Source: DASUPK01 sp963819715
GTDB taxonomy: Bacteria > Actinomycetota > Thermoleophilia > Solirubrobacterales > 70-9
Assembly (NCBI GenBank): GCA_963819715.1
Contig: CAWFXE010000006.1
Coordinates: 558,001-622,000, forward strand
DNA length: 64,000 nt
Direction: 5' to 3'
Under the pieces are notes generated by a model that saw nothing but the letters and a program-made list of their open reading frames with translations, had not been told where the DNA came from and ran no database searches. Each line of letters opens with the position of its first letter. Within the stretch, counting starts at the first letter, position 1. Below, piece after piece: positions 49,726-57,421 of this stretch. The position numbers and the translations under genes are program-made.

Positions 49726-50478
49726 TCACGGCAGGGCCGCCGCGAACTGGATCGAGTAGAGGAGCAACCCGGCCGTGGGCCGCAGCTCGATCGTGTGGCG
49801 CTCGGTCCGCTCATGCGCCGTCAGCTCGTGGAGGCCAGGGTGGGTGACCTCGACCGGATCCTGTTCCTCGCCGTCGATCCGGATAGCGATACGGCCCTCG
49901 CCGTCCGTGGCCGCATAGGCGCCGCCGGCCTCGTAGGCGATCTCCAGGGACGGTTCGCCCTCGGTGCTCGACCAGGGCTCCTCGGTCGAGCCGCCCGGGA
50001 ACACCTCCGGCGTCGGCGCGATCACCTTGACGTCCGGCACGTCGGAGGGGCGGATGGCCTCGAGCAGCGGGGGCCACTCGCCCTTCCCGTTCCTCTCCGG
50101 GAGCACCTCGCGGATCAGCTCCTCCGTGCCGGGGTATTCGCCCTCGCCGAGGTGGTACCAGCGCAACGCGCCGCCCTGCCCCCAGATGAAGAGCGCCGGC
50201 CAGCCGTGCGGCTCGTAGAGCTTCCAGAGCGCGAACTCCCGGTCCACTGCGACCGGCCAGCCGATGCCGAGGCGCTCGGCCGCGGCGGCCACGGCGTCGA
50301 TATCCTGCGTGAAGGGGAAGCGGGGGGAGTGGACGCCGATCATCGCCAGGCCGTCGCCCTGGTAGCGCTCCTGCCAGGCCCGTAGATAGGGGAGCGTCCG
50401 GATCGAGTTGAGCTGGGCGAAGTCGAAGAAGTGCACCAGGACCGGATGCGCGGCCGCCAGCCGGTCGATCGATTCCAC
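49726..50478 (-). CDS. Thioredoxin-like protein lacking the redox Cys pair
   Basis: A protein of at least 250 residues with a TlpA/DipZ-like thioredoxin fold (PVLVHFFDFAQLNSIRTLPY, LAMIGVHSPRFPFTQDIDAV, WPVAVDREFALWKLYEPHGW, PALFIWGQGGALRWYHLGEG). Where relatives have Cys-Xaa-Xaa-Cys this one has Ala-Gln-Leu-Asn-Ser, so it cannot do thiol redox chemistry; it may bind a ligand or act as a chaperone. The GTG at 50478 is the only canonical start, but coding-like sequence (IPPIPGGIDWVGDAVES) continues upstream to about 50574 with no ATG/GTG/TTG, so the true start is uncertain. The C-terminal part (160-250) is a separate beta domain. Confidence 0.7.
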   Translation of the reverse strand: MESIDRLAAAHPVLVHFFDFAQLNSIRTLPYLRAWQERYQGDGLAMIGVHSPRFPFTQDIDAVAAAAERLGIGWPVAVDREFALWKLYEPHGWPALFIWGQGGALRWYHLGEGEYPGTEELIREVLPERNGKGEWPPLLEAIRPSDVPDVKVIAPTPEVFPGGSTEEPWSSTEGEPSLEIAYEAGGAYAATDGEGRIAIRIDGEEQDPVEVTHPGLHELTAHERTERHTIELRPTAGLLLYSIQFAAALP

Positions 50479-50577
50479 GGCGTCGCCGACCCAGTCGATG
50501 CCGCCGGGGATCGGGGGGATCGCTATGTCGGGCCGCGGGGGACGCAGGCGCCGGAGGGTATGCTGCGCCGGTAATCC

Positions 50578-50613
50578 GAGGGTGCTCCGTAGGCGAAGCC
50601 GAGGAGCAACCCG
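50578..50613 (+). repeat. Interspersed hairpin repeat, copy A
   Basis: A 36-bp element: outer arms GGGTGCTCC and GGAGCAACCC pair (one bulge) around an AGGC-GAA-GCC mini-hairpin. A copy at 62965-62998 has compensating changes. This copy is in a spacer between divergent genes, 23 bases before the GTG of the haem-oxygenase-fold gene, so it is in a 5' leader rather than a terminator position. Confidence 0.6.
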
Positions 50614-50635
50614 ATTGACGACGAAGGGAGTTCCA

Positions 50636-51253
50636 GTGAGCGTTTCGGTTTGGGAGCGGATCGAGTCAAGCCGGGCCCGTCACAACGTGCTCGAGCACCC
50701 GTTCTACGTGCGCTGGTCGGCCGGTGAGCTGAGCCGGGACGAGCTCGCGCGCTACGCCGGGCAGTACCGGCACGCGACCGAGGCCCTTGCCCGTCTCTGC
50801 GGCCAGACCGCCGAGGCCGCTCCCGAGGAGCGCCGCATGGAGATAGAGGCCCATGCCACCGAGGAGGAGGCCCATGTCGGCCTCTGGGACGACTTCGTCG
50901 ACGCCGCCGGCGGCGAGATTGGCGCCGAGCCCACTCCCGAGACAGCCGAGTGCGTGTCCGCGTGGACGGCGCCGGAGGGATACCTCTCCCAGCTCGCGCG
51001 GATGTACGCGATCGAGAGCGGTCAGCCCGAGATCGCGCGCGTCAAGCGCGAGGGTCTCGCCCGTTTCTACGACATCGACGGCGGGCCTGGCAGCCAGTAC
51101 TTCAAGGTCCACGAGGAGTCCGACCACGCTCACGCCGAGGAGTCACGCCGGCTGATCGAGGAGGCGATGACGCCGGAGGACGAGGACGCGCTCGTCGCTG
51201 CTGCAGAGTCCGCATTCGAGGCCAACTGGCGGCTGCTTGACGGGGTCAGCTGA
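50636..51253 (+). CDS. TenA/PqqC-like (haem-oxygenase-fold) protein, CADD-related
   Basis: A 205-residue, all-helical protein (SVWERIESSRARHNVLEHPF, LARYAGQYRHATEALARLCG, HATEEEAHVGLWDDFVDAAG, YFKVHEESDHAHAEESRRL). The C-terminal His-x3-Asp-x2-His spacing in HEESDHAH resembles the diiron ligands of CADD-type enzymes. Possible roles are a metal-dependent oxygenase or a thiaminase/PqqC-like activity. GTG at 50636 is chosen because AAGGGAG lies seven bases before it. It sits near iron-uptake genes and downstream of a hairpin repeat. Confidence 0.75.
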   Translation: MSVSVWERIESSRARHNVLEHPFYVRWSAGELSRDELARYAGQYRHATEALARLCGQTAEAAPEERRMEIEAHATEEEAHVGLWDDFVDAAGGEIGAEPTPETAECVSAWTAPEGYLSQLARMYAIESGQPEIARVKREGLARFYDIDGGPGSQYFKVHEESDHAHAEESRRLIEEAMTPEDEDALVAAAESAFEANWRLLDGVS

Positions 51254-51266
51254 GCGCGGGCTGCTG

Positions 51267-51470
51267 ATGCGCGGCCGATCCGGGCGGATAGGCGACCGCG
51301 CGATCGGGATCGTGCTCGGCATCCTGCTCGGGCTGGCTGTGATCATCCTGTTCCTGTTCCTGGGCTCGCGCAACACCATCGACGAGCCCTCGCTCTCGGG
51401 CGGGGCGACGACCCAGACTCAGCCCGCGGCTCCACCTGCGAGTGTGTCAAAGCCGAAGCCACCCCAGTAG
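51267..51470 (+). CDS. Small single-span membrane protein
   Basis: A 67-residue protein: Arg-rich N-terminus, one membrane span (about 13-34, AIGIVLGILLGLAVIILFLF), then a Thr/Pro/Gln-rich exterior. ATG at 51267 lies 13 bases after the previous stop; an upstream in-frame TTG would overlap that gene. It starts a string of membrane genes (51267-54053) in one orientation. No family was recognised. Confidence 0.65.
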   Translation: MRGRSGRIGDRAIGIVLGILLGLAVIILFLFLGSRNTIDEPSLSGGATTQTQPAAPPASVSKPKPPQ

Positions 51471-51482
51471 GAGCGTTGAATC

Positions 51483-52067
51483 ATGAGGTCGGCAATGCAA
51501 ACCGCACATAGGCTCAGGCTGGCGAGCATCCTGGCCGTCGGCGCGTTCGCGCTGCACCAGCTGCGCTATCTGATCGCCTTCGGAGGGCCCTCGGCGGCTG
51601 AGGGGCATCGCTATATGGGCGATCTCCTGCCACCGCTCGCGGTCTTGATCCTCGCCGCCATCCTCGCGACCGTGCTGCGCGGCACCGAGGGCGCCTCAAC
51701 GGCGCGCGCACCCCTCGCTCGCAGAGTCTCGGTCTTCGCGGGCGCGTTGCTCGCCATCTACGCCGGGCAGGAGCTTCTCGAGGGGCTGATGACGGCGGGC
51801 CATCCGGTGGGCCCGACTGCTCTGCTCGTCGACGGTGGCTGGATCGCGCCGCCGCTCGCTCTGGCGATCGGTGCCCTGGCGGCCCTGCTCGTCCGCCTGC
51901 TCGAGGGCGTCGAGCGCGTCATCGCAGTGGTCCACGCTGAGCGCCCGCTGCGTGTGCGGGCGCCGGTAACCCGCGGCCGGGCCCTGCGAGTCCGCGCTGT
52001 CAGACTCGCCACAGCGCCACTCGCCTTCGGTCTGGCTCGAAGACCGCCTCCGCCGGTAGCTGCCTAG
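51483..52067 (+). CDS. Polytopic membrane protein of the 51-54 kb cluster
   Basis: A 194-residue protein with four to five membrane spans (LASILAVGAFALHQLRYLIA, LAVLILAAILATVL, VFAGALLAIYAGQELLEGLM, PPLALAIGALAALLVRLLEG) and a basic tail. ATG follows TAGGAGCG at good spacing, 12 bases after the preceding stop. HQLRYL and the adjoining GP residues recur in small actinobacterial membrane proteins near copper/cupredoxin genes, but no named family is certain. Confidence 0.7.
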   Translation: MRSAMQTAHRLRLASILAVGAFALHQLRYLIAFGGPSAAEGHRYMGDLLPPLAVLILAAILATVLRGTEGASTARAPLARRVSVFAGALLAIYAGQELLEGLMTAGHPVGPTALLVDGGWIAPPLALAIGALAALLVRLLEGVERVIAVVHAERPLRVRAPVTRGRALRVRAVRLATAPLAFGLARRPPPPVAA

Positions 52068-52097
52068 CCAGTTACCGATCAGAGGAGGTAATTCCGA

Positions 52098-52485
52098 ATG
52101 CAATCGAGAGCTGCACGACTTGGGCTGCTGGGCGCGGTGATCGTCGCCGCAGTAGTGGTCTTCATCGTGCTCAGGAACAACGACAGCGGTAGCAGCAGCG
52201 ATACCGCGAAGGGAGTTCAAGTGCTGAACGTCGACGCCGACGGCAATCCGGTCGGCGGCGTGAAGACGCTCACGTACAACAAGGGAGATCAGGTCGAGCT
52301 CCGCGTGAATCTCTGCCAAGCCCGAGGAGGAGATCCACGTCCACGGCTATGAGATCGAGAAACCTGCCGAGCACAGTCCGGTGACGTTCTCGTTCCCGGC
52401 CAGCCTCGATGGCGTGTTCGAGATCGAGGTGCACAGACTCGACAAGACGGAGGGGCCGATCGCCGAGCTCCACGTCAATCCCTGA
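52098..52485 (+). pseudogene. Membrane-anchored cupredoxin-like protein, one frameshift
   Basis: A very strong ribosome-binding site (AGAGGAGGT) precedes ATG 52098. The first frame encodes a membrane anchor (LGLLGAVIVAAVVVFIVL) and VQVLNVDADGNPVGGVKTLT, YNKGDQVELRVN. One extra base near 52311-52313 then shifts the frame, and the next frame continues with KPEEEIHVHGYEIEKPAEHS, VTFSFPASLDGVFEIEVHRL and IAELHVNP, stopping at 52485 in an overlap with the next ATG. The HVHGYEIE strand is typical of cupredoxin-like proteins. With the base removed the gene would be about 128 residues and perfectly coupled to its neighbour, so a sequencing error is quite likely. Confidence 0.7.
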
Positions 52486-54053
52486 TGGGGGCGTCAAGGC
52501 TGAAGCTGGCGGTGGGGCTCGCATTTGCGAGTTCCACCGCCATGCTCCTCTTCCCGGAGGTGGCCTCGGCTCACGCTCTGGTCGGGCGCAAGGACCTGCC
52601 TGTCCCCGCGTGGCTCTTCGCCTGGGGCGCCTCGCTCGTCCTGATCATCTCCTTCGCCCTGCTCTCGGTCGCCTGGACCACCGCCCGGCTGCAGGATGAG
52701 GACTGGCGCGCGATGCCCCGCTGGCTCTCCCGCGCGGTGCTCAACGCGGGCACGCAGGTGCTCTGCGGGCTGATCGGGGTCGGGCTCTTCGTGCTCGTGC
52801 TCTACGCCGGATTCCGGGGCATCGAGGACCCGACCCAGAACTTCGCGATCATCTTCGTCTTCTACACGTTCTGGCTGGGGCTGGTCGTGATCAGCGTCCT
52901 CTTCGGCGACGTCTTCCGCGCCTTCAACCCATGGCGCGCCATCGGCCGCACTATCTCCGGTGGTTTCCGCCTGGTGGCGGGACAGTCCGCGCCGACGCCG
53001 TTCACCTATCCGGAGCGGCTGGGCCGCTGGCCGGCGGTGATCGGTGTCTTGCTGTTCGTCTGGCTGGAGCTGATCGCGGGCGGCGGAGCCTCGCCGACCC
53101 CGCACAAGGTGGCGGTCGCGACCCTGATCTACACCGGCATCACGTTCGTCTGCATGGCGCTGGTCGGGGTTGAGGAGTGGATCGAGAAGGGGGAGGCGTT
53201 CAACGCCTACTTCGGGATGTTCGCCCGCCTGGGACCGTTCGAGGTCCGCGACGGGGAACTGGGGCGCCGCAGGTTCCTGACCGGCGCCCCGCAGTGGGCG
53301 GCGGTCCCGGGCGCGGCTGCATTGGTCCTCACCTCGATCGCGGTGACGAGCTTCGACGGTGCGCAGGAGGGCGTCCTCTCGGGCTCGATCCAGTGGACGT
53401 TCGAGCGCTGCAGCGACATCGGCTTCAGCCTGCCGGACTCGTTCCGGATCGCGAACAGCATCTGGCTCCTGATCACCCTGGCGGCCGTCTCGGGCCTCTA
53501 CTGGCTGGGCGTCACCGGGATGCACACGGTGCGGAGCTCGCCGCCGGTGAAGGAGCTCGGGCGCTCGTTCGCGCACACGCTGATCCCGATCGCGCTCGCG
53601 TACCTGGTCGCTCACTACTTCAGCGCGTTCCTCTACCAGGAGCAGGCGCAGTTCACCTACGTCCTCTCAGACCCGCTCGGCCACGGCTCCGACCTGTTCG
53701 GGACCGCCGGCGGCGGGATCAACTACGGGATCGTCAGCTCGAACACGGTCTGGTACGTCCAGGTCGCGGCGCTGGTCATAGGCCACGTGGTGGCTCTGAC
53801 CCTGGCGCACGACCGGGCGCTCAAGGTCTACGACAACGTCCGCCACGCATCCCGCTCGCAGTACTTCATGCTCGCGGTGATGGTGGGCTTCACCTGCTTC
53901 GGGTTGTTCCTTCTCTCTCAGGCAAACGCGTGGACCACCACCCCCTATCGGAGCGGAGGGCGAGCCTGGTGGAAGCCGAGCACGACAGCGGCCCCGATCA
54001 AGAACGCGACGTCGGCCGCGGTCTTCCAGGCCGCGGCGACCCCCTGGAAGTGA
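52485..54053 (+). CDS. Large polytopic membrane protein, fenitrothion-hydrolase-like
   Basis: A 522-residue protein with a signal-like first segment ending in ASAHALVGRKDLPVP and about twelve membrane spans (FAWGASLVLIISFALLSVAW, FAIIFVFYTFWLGLVVISVL, GDVFRAFNPWRAIGR, LAYLVAHYFSAFLYQEQAQF). Proteins with HALVGRKDLPVP and FNPWRA are often annotated as fenitrothion hydrolase in actinobacteria, from memory; the real physiological role is unknown. His and Trp residues facing the outer side might bind metal. The last 35 residues overlap an opposite-strand gene and may not be native. Confidence 0.75.
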   Translation: MGASRLKLAVGLAFASSTAMLLFPEVASAHALVGRKDLPVPAWLFAWGASLVLIISFALLSVAWTTARLQDEDWRAMPRWLSRAVLNAGTQVLCGLIGVGLFVLVLYAGFRGIEDPTQNFAIIFVFYTFWLGLVVISVLFGDVFRAFNPWRAIGRTISGGFRLVAGQSAPTPFTYPERLGRWPAVIGVLLFVWLELIAGGGASPTPHKVAVATLIYTGITFVCMALVGVEEWIEKGEAFNAYFGMFARLGPFEVRDGELGRRRFLTGAPQWAAVPGAAALVLTSIAVTSFDGAQEGVLSGSIQWTFERCSDIGFSLPDSFRIANSIWLLITLAAVSGLYWLGVTGMHTVRSSPPVKELGRSFAHTLIPIALAYLVAHYFSAFLYQEQAQFTYVLSDPLGHGSDLFGTAGGGINYGIVSSNTVWYVQVAALVIGHVVALTLAHDRALKVYDNVRHASRSQYFMLAVMVGFTCFGLFLLSQANAWTTTPYRSGGRAWWKPSTTAAPIKNATSAAVFQAAATPWK

Positions 54054-54214
54054 TCGAGCACGGACCCGACGGCGGCGAGTCCGCAGAAACCCACAATCGA
54101 CAAGGTCAGGGAATCAGTGCGCCTCAGGGCGACCGAGGCCCCGATCGCGATCCCGAAAACGAGAATCGCCAGGGTCCCGGGCAGCTCGGCGGCGGTGAAG
54201 TGTGCGAGTGGCAT
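53945..54214 (-). CDS. Small three-span membrane protein
   Basis: An 89-residue hydrophobic protein (LPGTLAILVFGIAIGASVAL, LTLSIVGFCGLAAVGSVLDH, WKTAADVAFLIGAAVVLGFH). ATG at 54214. Its 3' end overlaps the end of the convergent polytopic gene by 109 bases, and its 5' end overlaps the reading frame of the lipoprotein gene upstream. The regular spans support it as real; function unknown. Confidence 0.6.
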   Translation of the reverse strand: MPLAHFTAAELPGTLAILVFGIAIGASVALRRTDSLTLSIVGFCGLAAVGSVLDHFQGVAAAWKTAADVAFLIGAAVVLGFHQARPPLR

Positions 54215-54665
54215 GGGCCGACCCTACTCGGCTGGCGAGTCGCTTCATCGCGACGGCCAGCCGCTGGGCCTCGAGCCCGCCGCCCTCGTCGTCGAGGACG
54301 ATGACGATGTTCGACGCCTGGAAGCAGAGCAGGCCGCCCGAGCCGCGGCACGCCTCGCGCTGATCGTCGGCTCCACCGGTGTCGCCGAAGACGTAGAGCG
54401 TGCCGCTCGCCCCACCGTCGCCCTCGAAGTCGGGGGCGGGCGCCGGCTCGCCCGGTAGCGGAGGGAGCTTGACCGCGTACAGCTCCTTGGCGTCCCCGCC
54501 ACTCTGCAACTGTCGCCCGAGCTCGATCGAGACTCCCTGCGCGCTGATCCGATCGATGAACTGGGACGCATAGAACGTCTGACCGCCGCCGCAGCCCGCG
54601 GCGAGCAGCGAGGCGATCGCGAGCGCAACCGCCGCGAGAGGTCGAATCCCCCGTCCCCGTGCCAC
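54114..54665 (-). CDS. Lipoprotein of unknown function
   Basis: A GTG start and a lipoprotein signal (LAAVALAIASLLAAGCGGGQ), then a domain of about 120 residues (FYASQFIDRISAQGVSIELG, LYAVKLPPLPGEPAPAPDFE, GTLYVFGDTGGADDQREACR, LCFQASNIVIVLDDEGGGLE). After MKRLASRVG the frame runs on for some 35 Arg/His-rich residues through the start of the next gene. That tail looks out of frame, and the natural stop may be the TAG near 54226 in an adjacent frame, implying a small indel. The lipoprotein body is well supported. Confidence 0.6.
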   Translation of the reverse strand: MARGRGIRPLAAVALAIASLLAAGCGGGQTFYASQFIDRISAQGVSIELGRQLQSGGDAKELYAVKLPPLPGEPAPAPDFEGDGGASGTLYVFGDTGGADDQREACRGSGGLLCFQASNIVIVLDDEGGGLEAQRLAVAMKRLASRVGSAHATRTLHRRRAARDPGDSRFRDRDRGLGRPEAH

Positions 54666-54693
54666 AGGCAGCAGGCTGCCACACTGCCCAGCA

Positions 54694-54846
54694 ATGAGCG
54701 CCGTCGTTCCACTGGCTCACCTCGGACACTGGTACCTCTGGATCCCATACGTGATCCCCGTGGTGGTCGTTCTGGCGGCGTCGCTTCACGCCTTTCGCCA
54801 GCAGCGCCGCGAGGATCGCGAGCGCGCCGACGAATCGCAGCCCTAG
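54694..54846 (+). CDS. Very small membrane protein (50 residues)
   Basis: ATG 54694 to TAG 54844-54846 encodes 50 residues: an N-terminal LAHLGHWYLWIPYVIPVVVV membrane segment followed by a charged Arg/Glu/Asp tail (HAFRQQRREDRERADES). The polar/hydrophobic partition and clean termination are those of a genuine mini membrane protein. It is divergent from the lipoprotein gene, with 28 bases between starts. No family was recognised. Confidence 0.6.
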   Translation: MSAVVPLAHLGHWYLWIPYVIPVVVVLAASLHAFRQQRREDRERADESQP

Positions 54847-54893
54847 AGCAACTCGAACACCGTGCTATGTCCTTCGAGCTGTTCCCGTGAGGG

Positions 54894-55097
54894 CTACTCG
54901 ACGGGGGCGTCGAGCGCGTCCCAATCGTCCTTGCTGGCGAACTTGGTCAGCTTGGTTCCCTCGTTGACCGCCCGGAACGCGTAACGAACCTGGGTCTTGC
55001 CGTCTTTGCCCTGACGCTCATAGGTCGTCTTCTTGACCTCGGACTCGGGAATCTGAACCTTCTCTCGCTTCTTCACGTCGTAGAACTCGATCGCCAT
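54894..55097 (-). CDS. Small basic cytosolic protein
   Basis: A 67-residue Lys-rich protein (MAIEFYDVKKREKVQIPESE, VRYAFRAVNEGTKLTKFAS, DDWDALDAPVE) with ATG 55097 preceded by AGAGGAA. There is no signal or membrane segment. The pattern is consistent with a short conserved actinobacterial hypothetical protein; function unknown. Confidence 0.7.
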   Translation of the reverse strand: MAIEFYDVKKREKVQIPESEVKKTTYERQGKDGKTQVRYAFRAVNEGTKLTKFASKDDWDALDAPVE

Positions 55098-55191
55098 TTG
55101 GATTCCTCTCTTGTCTTGTTTAGGGCTACAGGCGACGTAAAGCATGGCTGCGCCATCGGACGCGCCTGCGTGCGCACCCAAAAAATGCGGT

Positions 55192-56139
55192 TTAGGAGGG
55201 CCGGTAGGCCCGTGCGGCGGCCTTTGCGGCCCGCGGCAGGCTGACGGTACGGCGGCCGACGAGGCCGGCGCCCAGGGGGTCGAAGACGCGGGCCCGCATG
55301 ACCACGCCCGAGATGCGCGTGCCCATCGCGGCGCCGGCGTAGACGGCCCGCGAGCGCTCGATCCCCGCCATTCGCCGCATGTAGCGAGGCGTGATCGCGA
55401 CGGCGGCCGAGGCCATCATCCGCAGCGAGACCTGGTGGGGCAGCAGCTCCCTGGTCTTGGGCGGGTCGACGACCAGGTGGATCGCGTCCTGCGACGCCTC
55501 GCTCACGCAGAGGCCGGGACGCATGTGCTCGAAGAAGTGGCGGTAGCCCGCGCGCGATGAGGGGACCAGCTCGGCCGGGATTCCCATCAGCTCGGCGGCA
55601 CCGACCTGCTCGGCGAGATAGGCATCCTGGTCGGCCTCGTCCATCCGGGCGCCGTAGGCTCGGTACGCCGCCAGGAAGGAGTGGACCTCGACGCAGTGGA
55701 CCCAGAGCTTGGTCTCGGTGTCCGCTGCGCTGTAGGGGGAGCCCGTGATCGGATCGATGCCATGGACACGGGAGTGGAGCCGCTGCACCATCTCGGCGGC
55801 ACGATGGGCGGATGGCGTGTCCCCGTAGACGACGGTGGCCACGTACTCGGCCGTGCGGCGAAGCCGGGAGAGGGGGCGGGAGAGGTAGTCGCTGTGCTGG
55901 TCGATGCCCGCCATCGCCAGCGGGTTGAGCGATTGAACGATCAGGGCGCGCAGGCCACCGACCAGCAGGACGGGATTCGAATGGACCCGCCAGCTGATCG
56001 AGTCGGGTCCGAAGAGACCCCAGTCATCTGGCCCCGCGGGCATCGGGACGCCGCGGGGGCGGGCGGACGGCCCGAGCACCCGCTCGACCGGGCTCTTGGC
56101 GACTCCCCTGGGTATCAGTTGATGCTCTACAGCACTCAC
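55192..56139 (-). CDS. MpaB/rubber-oxygenase-like (DUF2236) protein
   Basis: A 315-residue all-helical protein of the ER-bound oxygenase MpaB / latex-clearing-protein catalytic-domain family: ISWRVHSNPVLLVGGLRALI, LRRTAEYVATVVYGDTPSAH, VQRLHSRVHGIDPITGSPYS, LWVHCVEVHSFLAAYRAYG, and MMASAAVAITPRYMRRMAGI near the end. Conserved Arg and His in these helices are expected to bind a b-type haem. No signal peptide. It is preceded by a 90-base spacer and stands alone; substrate unknown. Confidence 0.85.
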   Translation of the reverse strand: MSAVEHQLIPRGVAKSPVERVLGPSARPRGVPMPAGPDDWGLFGPDSISWRVHSNPVLLVGGLRALIVQSLNPLAMAGIDQHSDYLSRPLSRLRRTAEYVATVVYGDTPSAHRAAEMVQRLHSRVHGIDPITGSPYSAADTETKLWVHCVEVHSFLAAYRAYGARMDEADQDAYLAEQVGAAELMGIPAELVPSSRAGYRHFFEHMRPGLCVSEASQDAIHLVVDPPKTRELLPHQVSLRMMASAAVAITPRYMRRMAGIERSRAVYAGAAMGTRISGVVMRARVFDPLGAGLVGRRTVSLPRAAKAAARAYRPS

Positions 56140-56230
56140 CCCTTGACTTGCGAAGGGGTGAAACTACGCCTCGGAAAGTCCCAGCACATCGGCACTTTTC
56201 GCCAACGGATAACGGGGAAACCCGAACACG

Positions 56231-56974
56231 TCAGATGCCGATCAGCGAGATTCCGAAGATCACCGCGAACCCGAGCAGCGTCAGGCCGACGCGTCCCCAT
56301 GAGGCCTGTTCGTGGGCCTCCGGAAGGAGGTCGGTGGCTCCCATGAAGATGAAGAACCCCGCGTAGAACGAGAGCAGGTGCCCGAGAGTCCCATCGGAGA
56401 CGTTGACGAGCGCTCCGACCGTGGCTCCGATGACCGGGGCGACGGCGTCGGCGACGAGCCAGCGGATGGCCTGCGGCCGGTTCTGAGACTCGTTGAGTAC
56501 GAAGCTGACGGTGTTGAGACCGTCGGCGAAGTCATGGGCGAGGACGGCGACCAGGACGAGGACGCCGGTGGACGTGTTCGCTCCGAAAGCGAGGCCCACG
56601 GCAAGGCCGTCGATGAAGCTGTGAGCCGACAGGCCCATGGCGCCGAAGGTGCCGAGCCGGTGATTACCGCCGGCGTCGGCGGGCTCATCGCGGTGATGGA
56701 GGGCGAGGGCCCGCTCGAACAGGAAGAAGGTCAGGAAGCCCGCCCCCATCAGCGCTCCGATCGCCGTCGAATCGTCCGGGACGAGGTCGATCGCCTCCGG
56801 CAGGACGTCGAAGAGGGCGACCGCCACGACGATGCCGCCGCTGAGGGCGATCAAGGTCGAGAGCGAGTGGGACAGGCGCAGAGCCAGAAAGCCACCGCTC
56901 AGGGTGGTGACCACCGCGAGCGTCGTCAGCGGGATGGCGATCAGCTGGGTATCGGCTAGCGGCAACTCCGGCAC
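56231..56974 (-). CDS. ZIP-family metal transporter
   Basis: A 247-residue transporter with eight spans. The metal-path signatures are HSFIDGLAVGLAF (span 4) and HDFADGLNTVSF (span 5), with a His-rich loop (HHRDEPADAGGNHRLG) before them. It likely imports zinc or ferrous iron. The ATG overlaps the end of the Fur-family gene by 19 bases, so regulator and transporter are made together. Confidence 0.9.
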   Translation of the reverse strand: MPELPLADTQLIAIPLTTLAVVTTLSGGFLALRLSHSLSTLIALSGGIVVAVALFDVLPEAIDLVPDDSTAIGALMGAGFLTFFLFERALALHHRDEPADAGGNHRLGTFGAMGLSAHSFIDGLAVGLAFGANTSTGVLVLVAVLAHDFADGLNTVSFVLNESQNRPQAIRWLVADAVAPVIGATVGALVNVSDGTLGHLLSFYAGFFIFMGATDLLPEAHEQASWGRVGLTLLGFAVIFGISLIGI

Positions 56975-57399
56975 TCCCCGCGGATGACCAGGTCGTGGCC
57001 GTGCATCGAGTGCTTCAGTTGCCCGGCGAGCTGCTCGAGCTGTTTCTCGATCCGCTCGTCCTCGAACGGCGTGACGCGCCCGCAGCGGTCGCAGACGGCG
57101 TGATGGTGATGCTCGCCGCCCGGGACGACAGGCTCGAAGCGCGCGCCGCCGTCGCCGAACTCAACTCGCTGCACCAGCCCCATCTCATGGAGGAGATCCA
57201 GGGCTCGATAGATGCTGGCGAGGCCGACGTCGCTGCCCGACTCGTGCAGCTCCTGCGAGATCTCGTGCGCCGAGAGGCAGCAGTGCTGGCGCCCCAGCAA
57301 CGTGACCACCGCCCCACGGGCACCGCCGGCGCGGTGGCCGGACTCCTTCAACGCGGTCCTCGCCGCTCGTTCCCAGTCAGTTGCCGACCCGTGAGCCAC
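56956..57399 (-). CDS. Fur-family metalloregulator
   Basis: A 147-residue regulator: N-terminal winged helix (LKESGHRAGGARGAVVTLLG, SAHEISQELHESGSDVGLAS, IYRALDLLHEMGLV) and a metal-binding C-terminal part with GEHHHHAVCDRCG and a final CRSC. The two Cys-Xaa-Xaa-Cys pairs form the structural zinc site. GTG at 57399 is preferred over far-upstream starts inside sufD. A Fur-box-like palindrome lies just upstream at 57422-57441, implying autoregulation. Fur versus Zur cannot be decided from sequence; the ZIP partner and the suf neighbours are compatible with either. Confidence 0.9.
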   Translation of the reverse strand: MAHGSATDWERAARTALKESGHRAGGARGAVVTLLGRQHCCLSAHEISQELHESGSDVGLASIYRALDLLHEMGLVQRVEFGDGGARFEPVVPGGEHHHHAVCDRCGRVTPFEDERIEKQLEQLAGQLKHSMHGHDLVIRGECRSCR

Positions 57400-57421
57400 G
57401 GGCCGCAGGCTAGCAGCTAGG

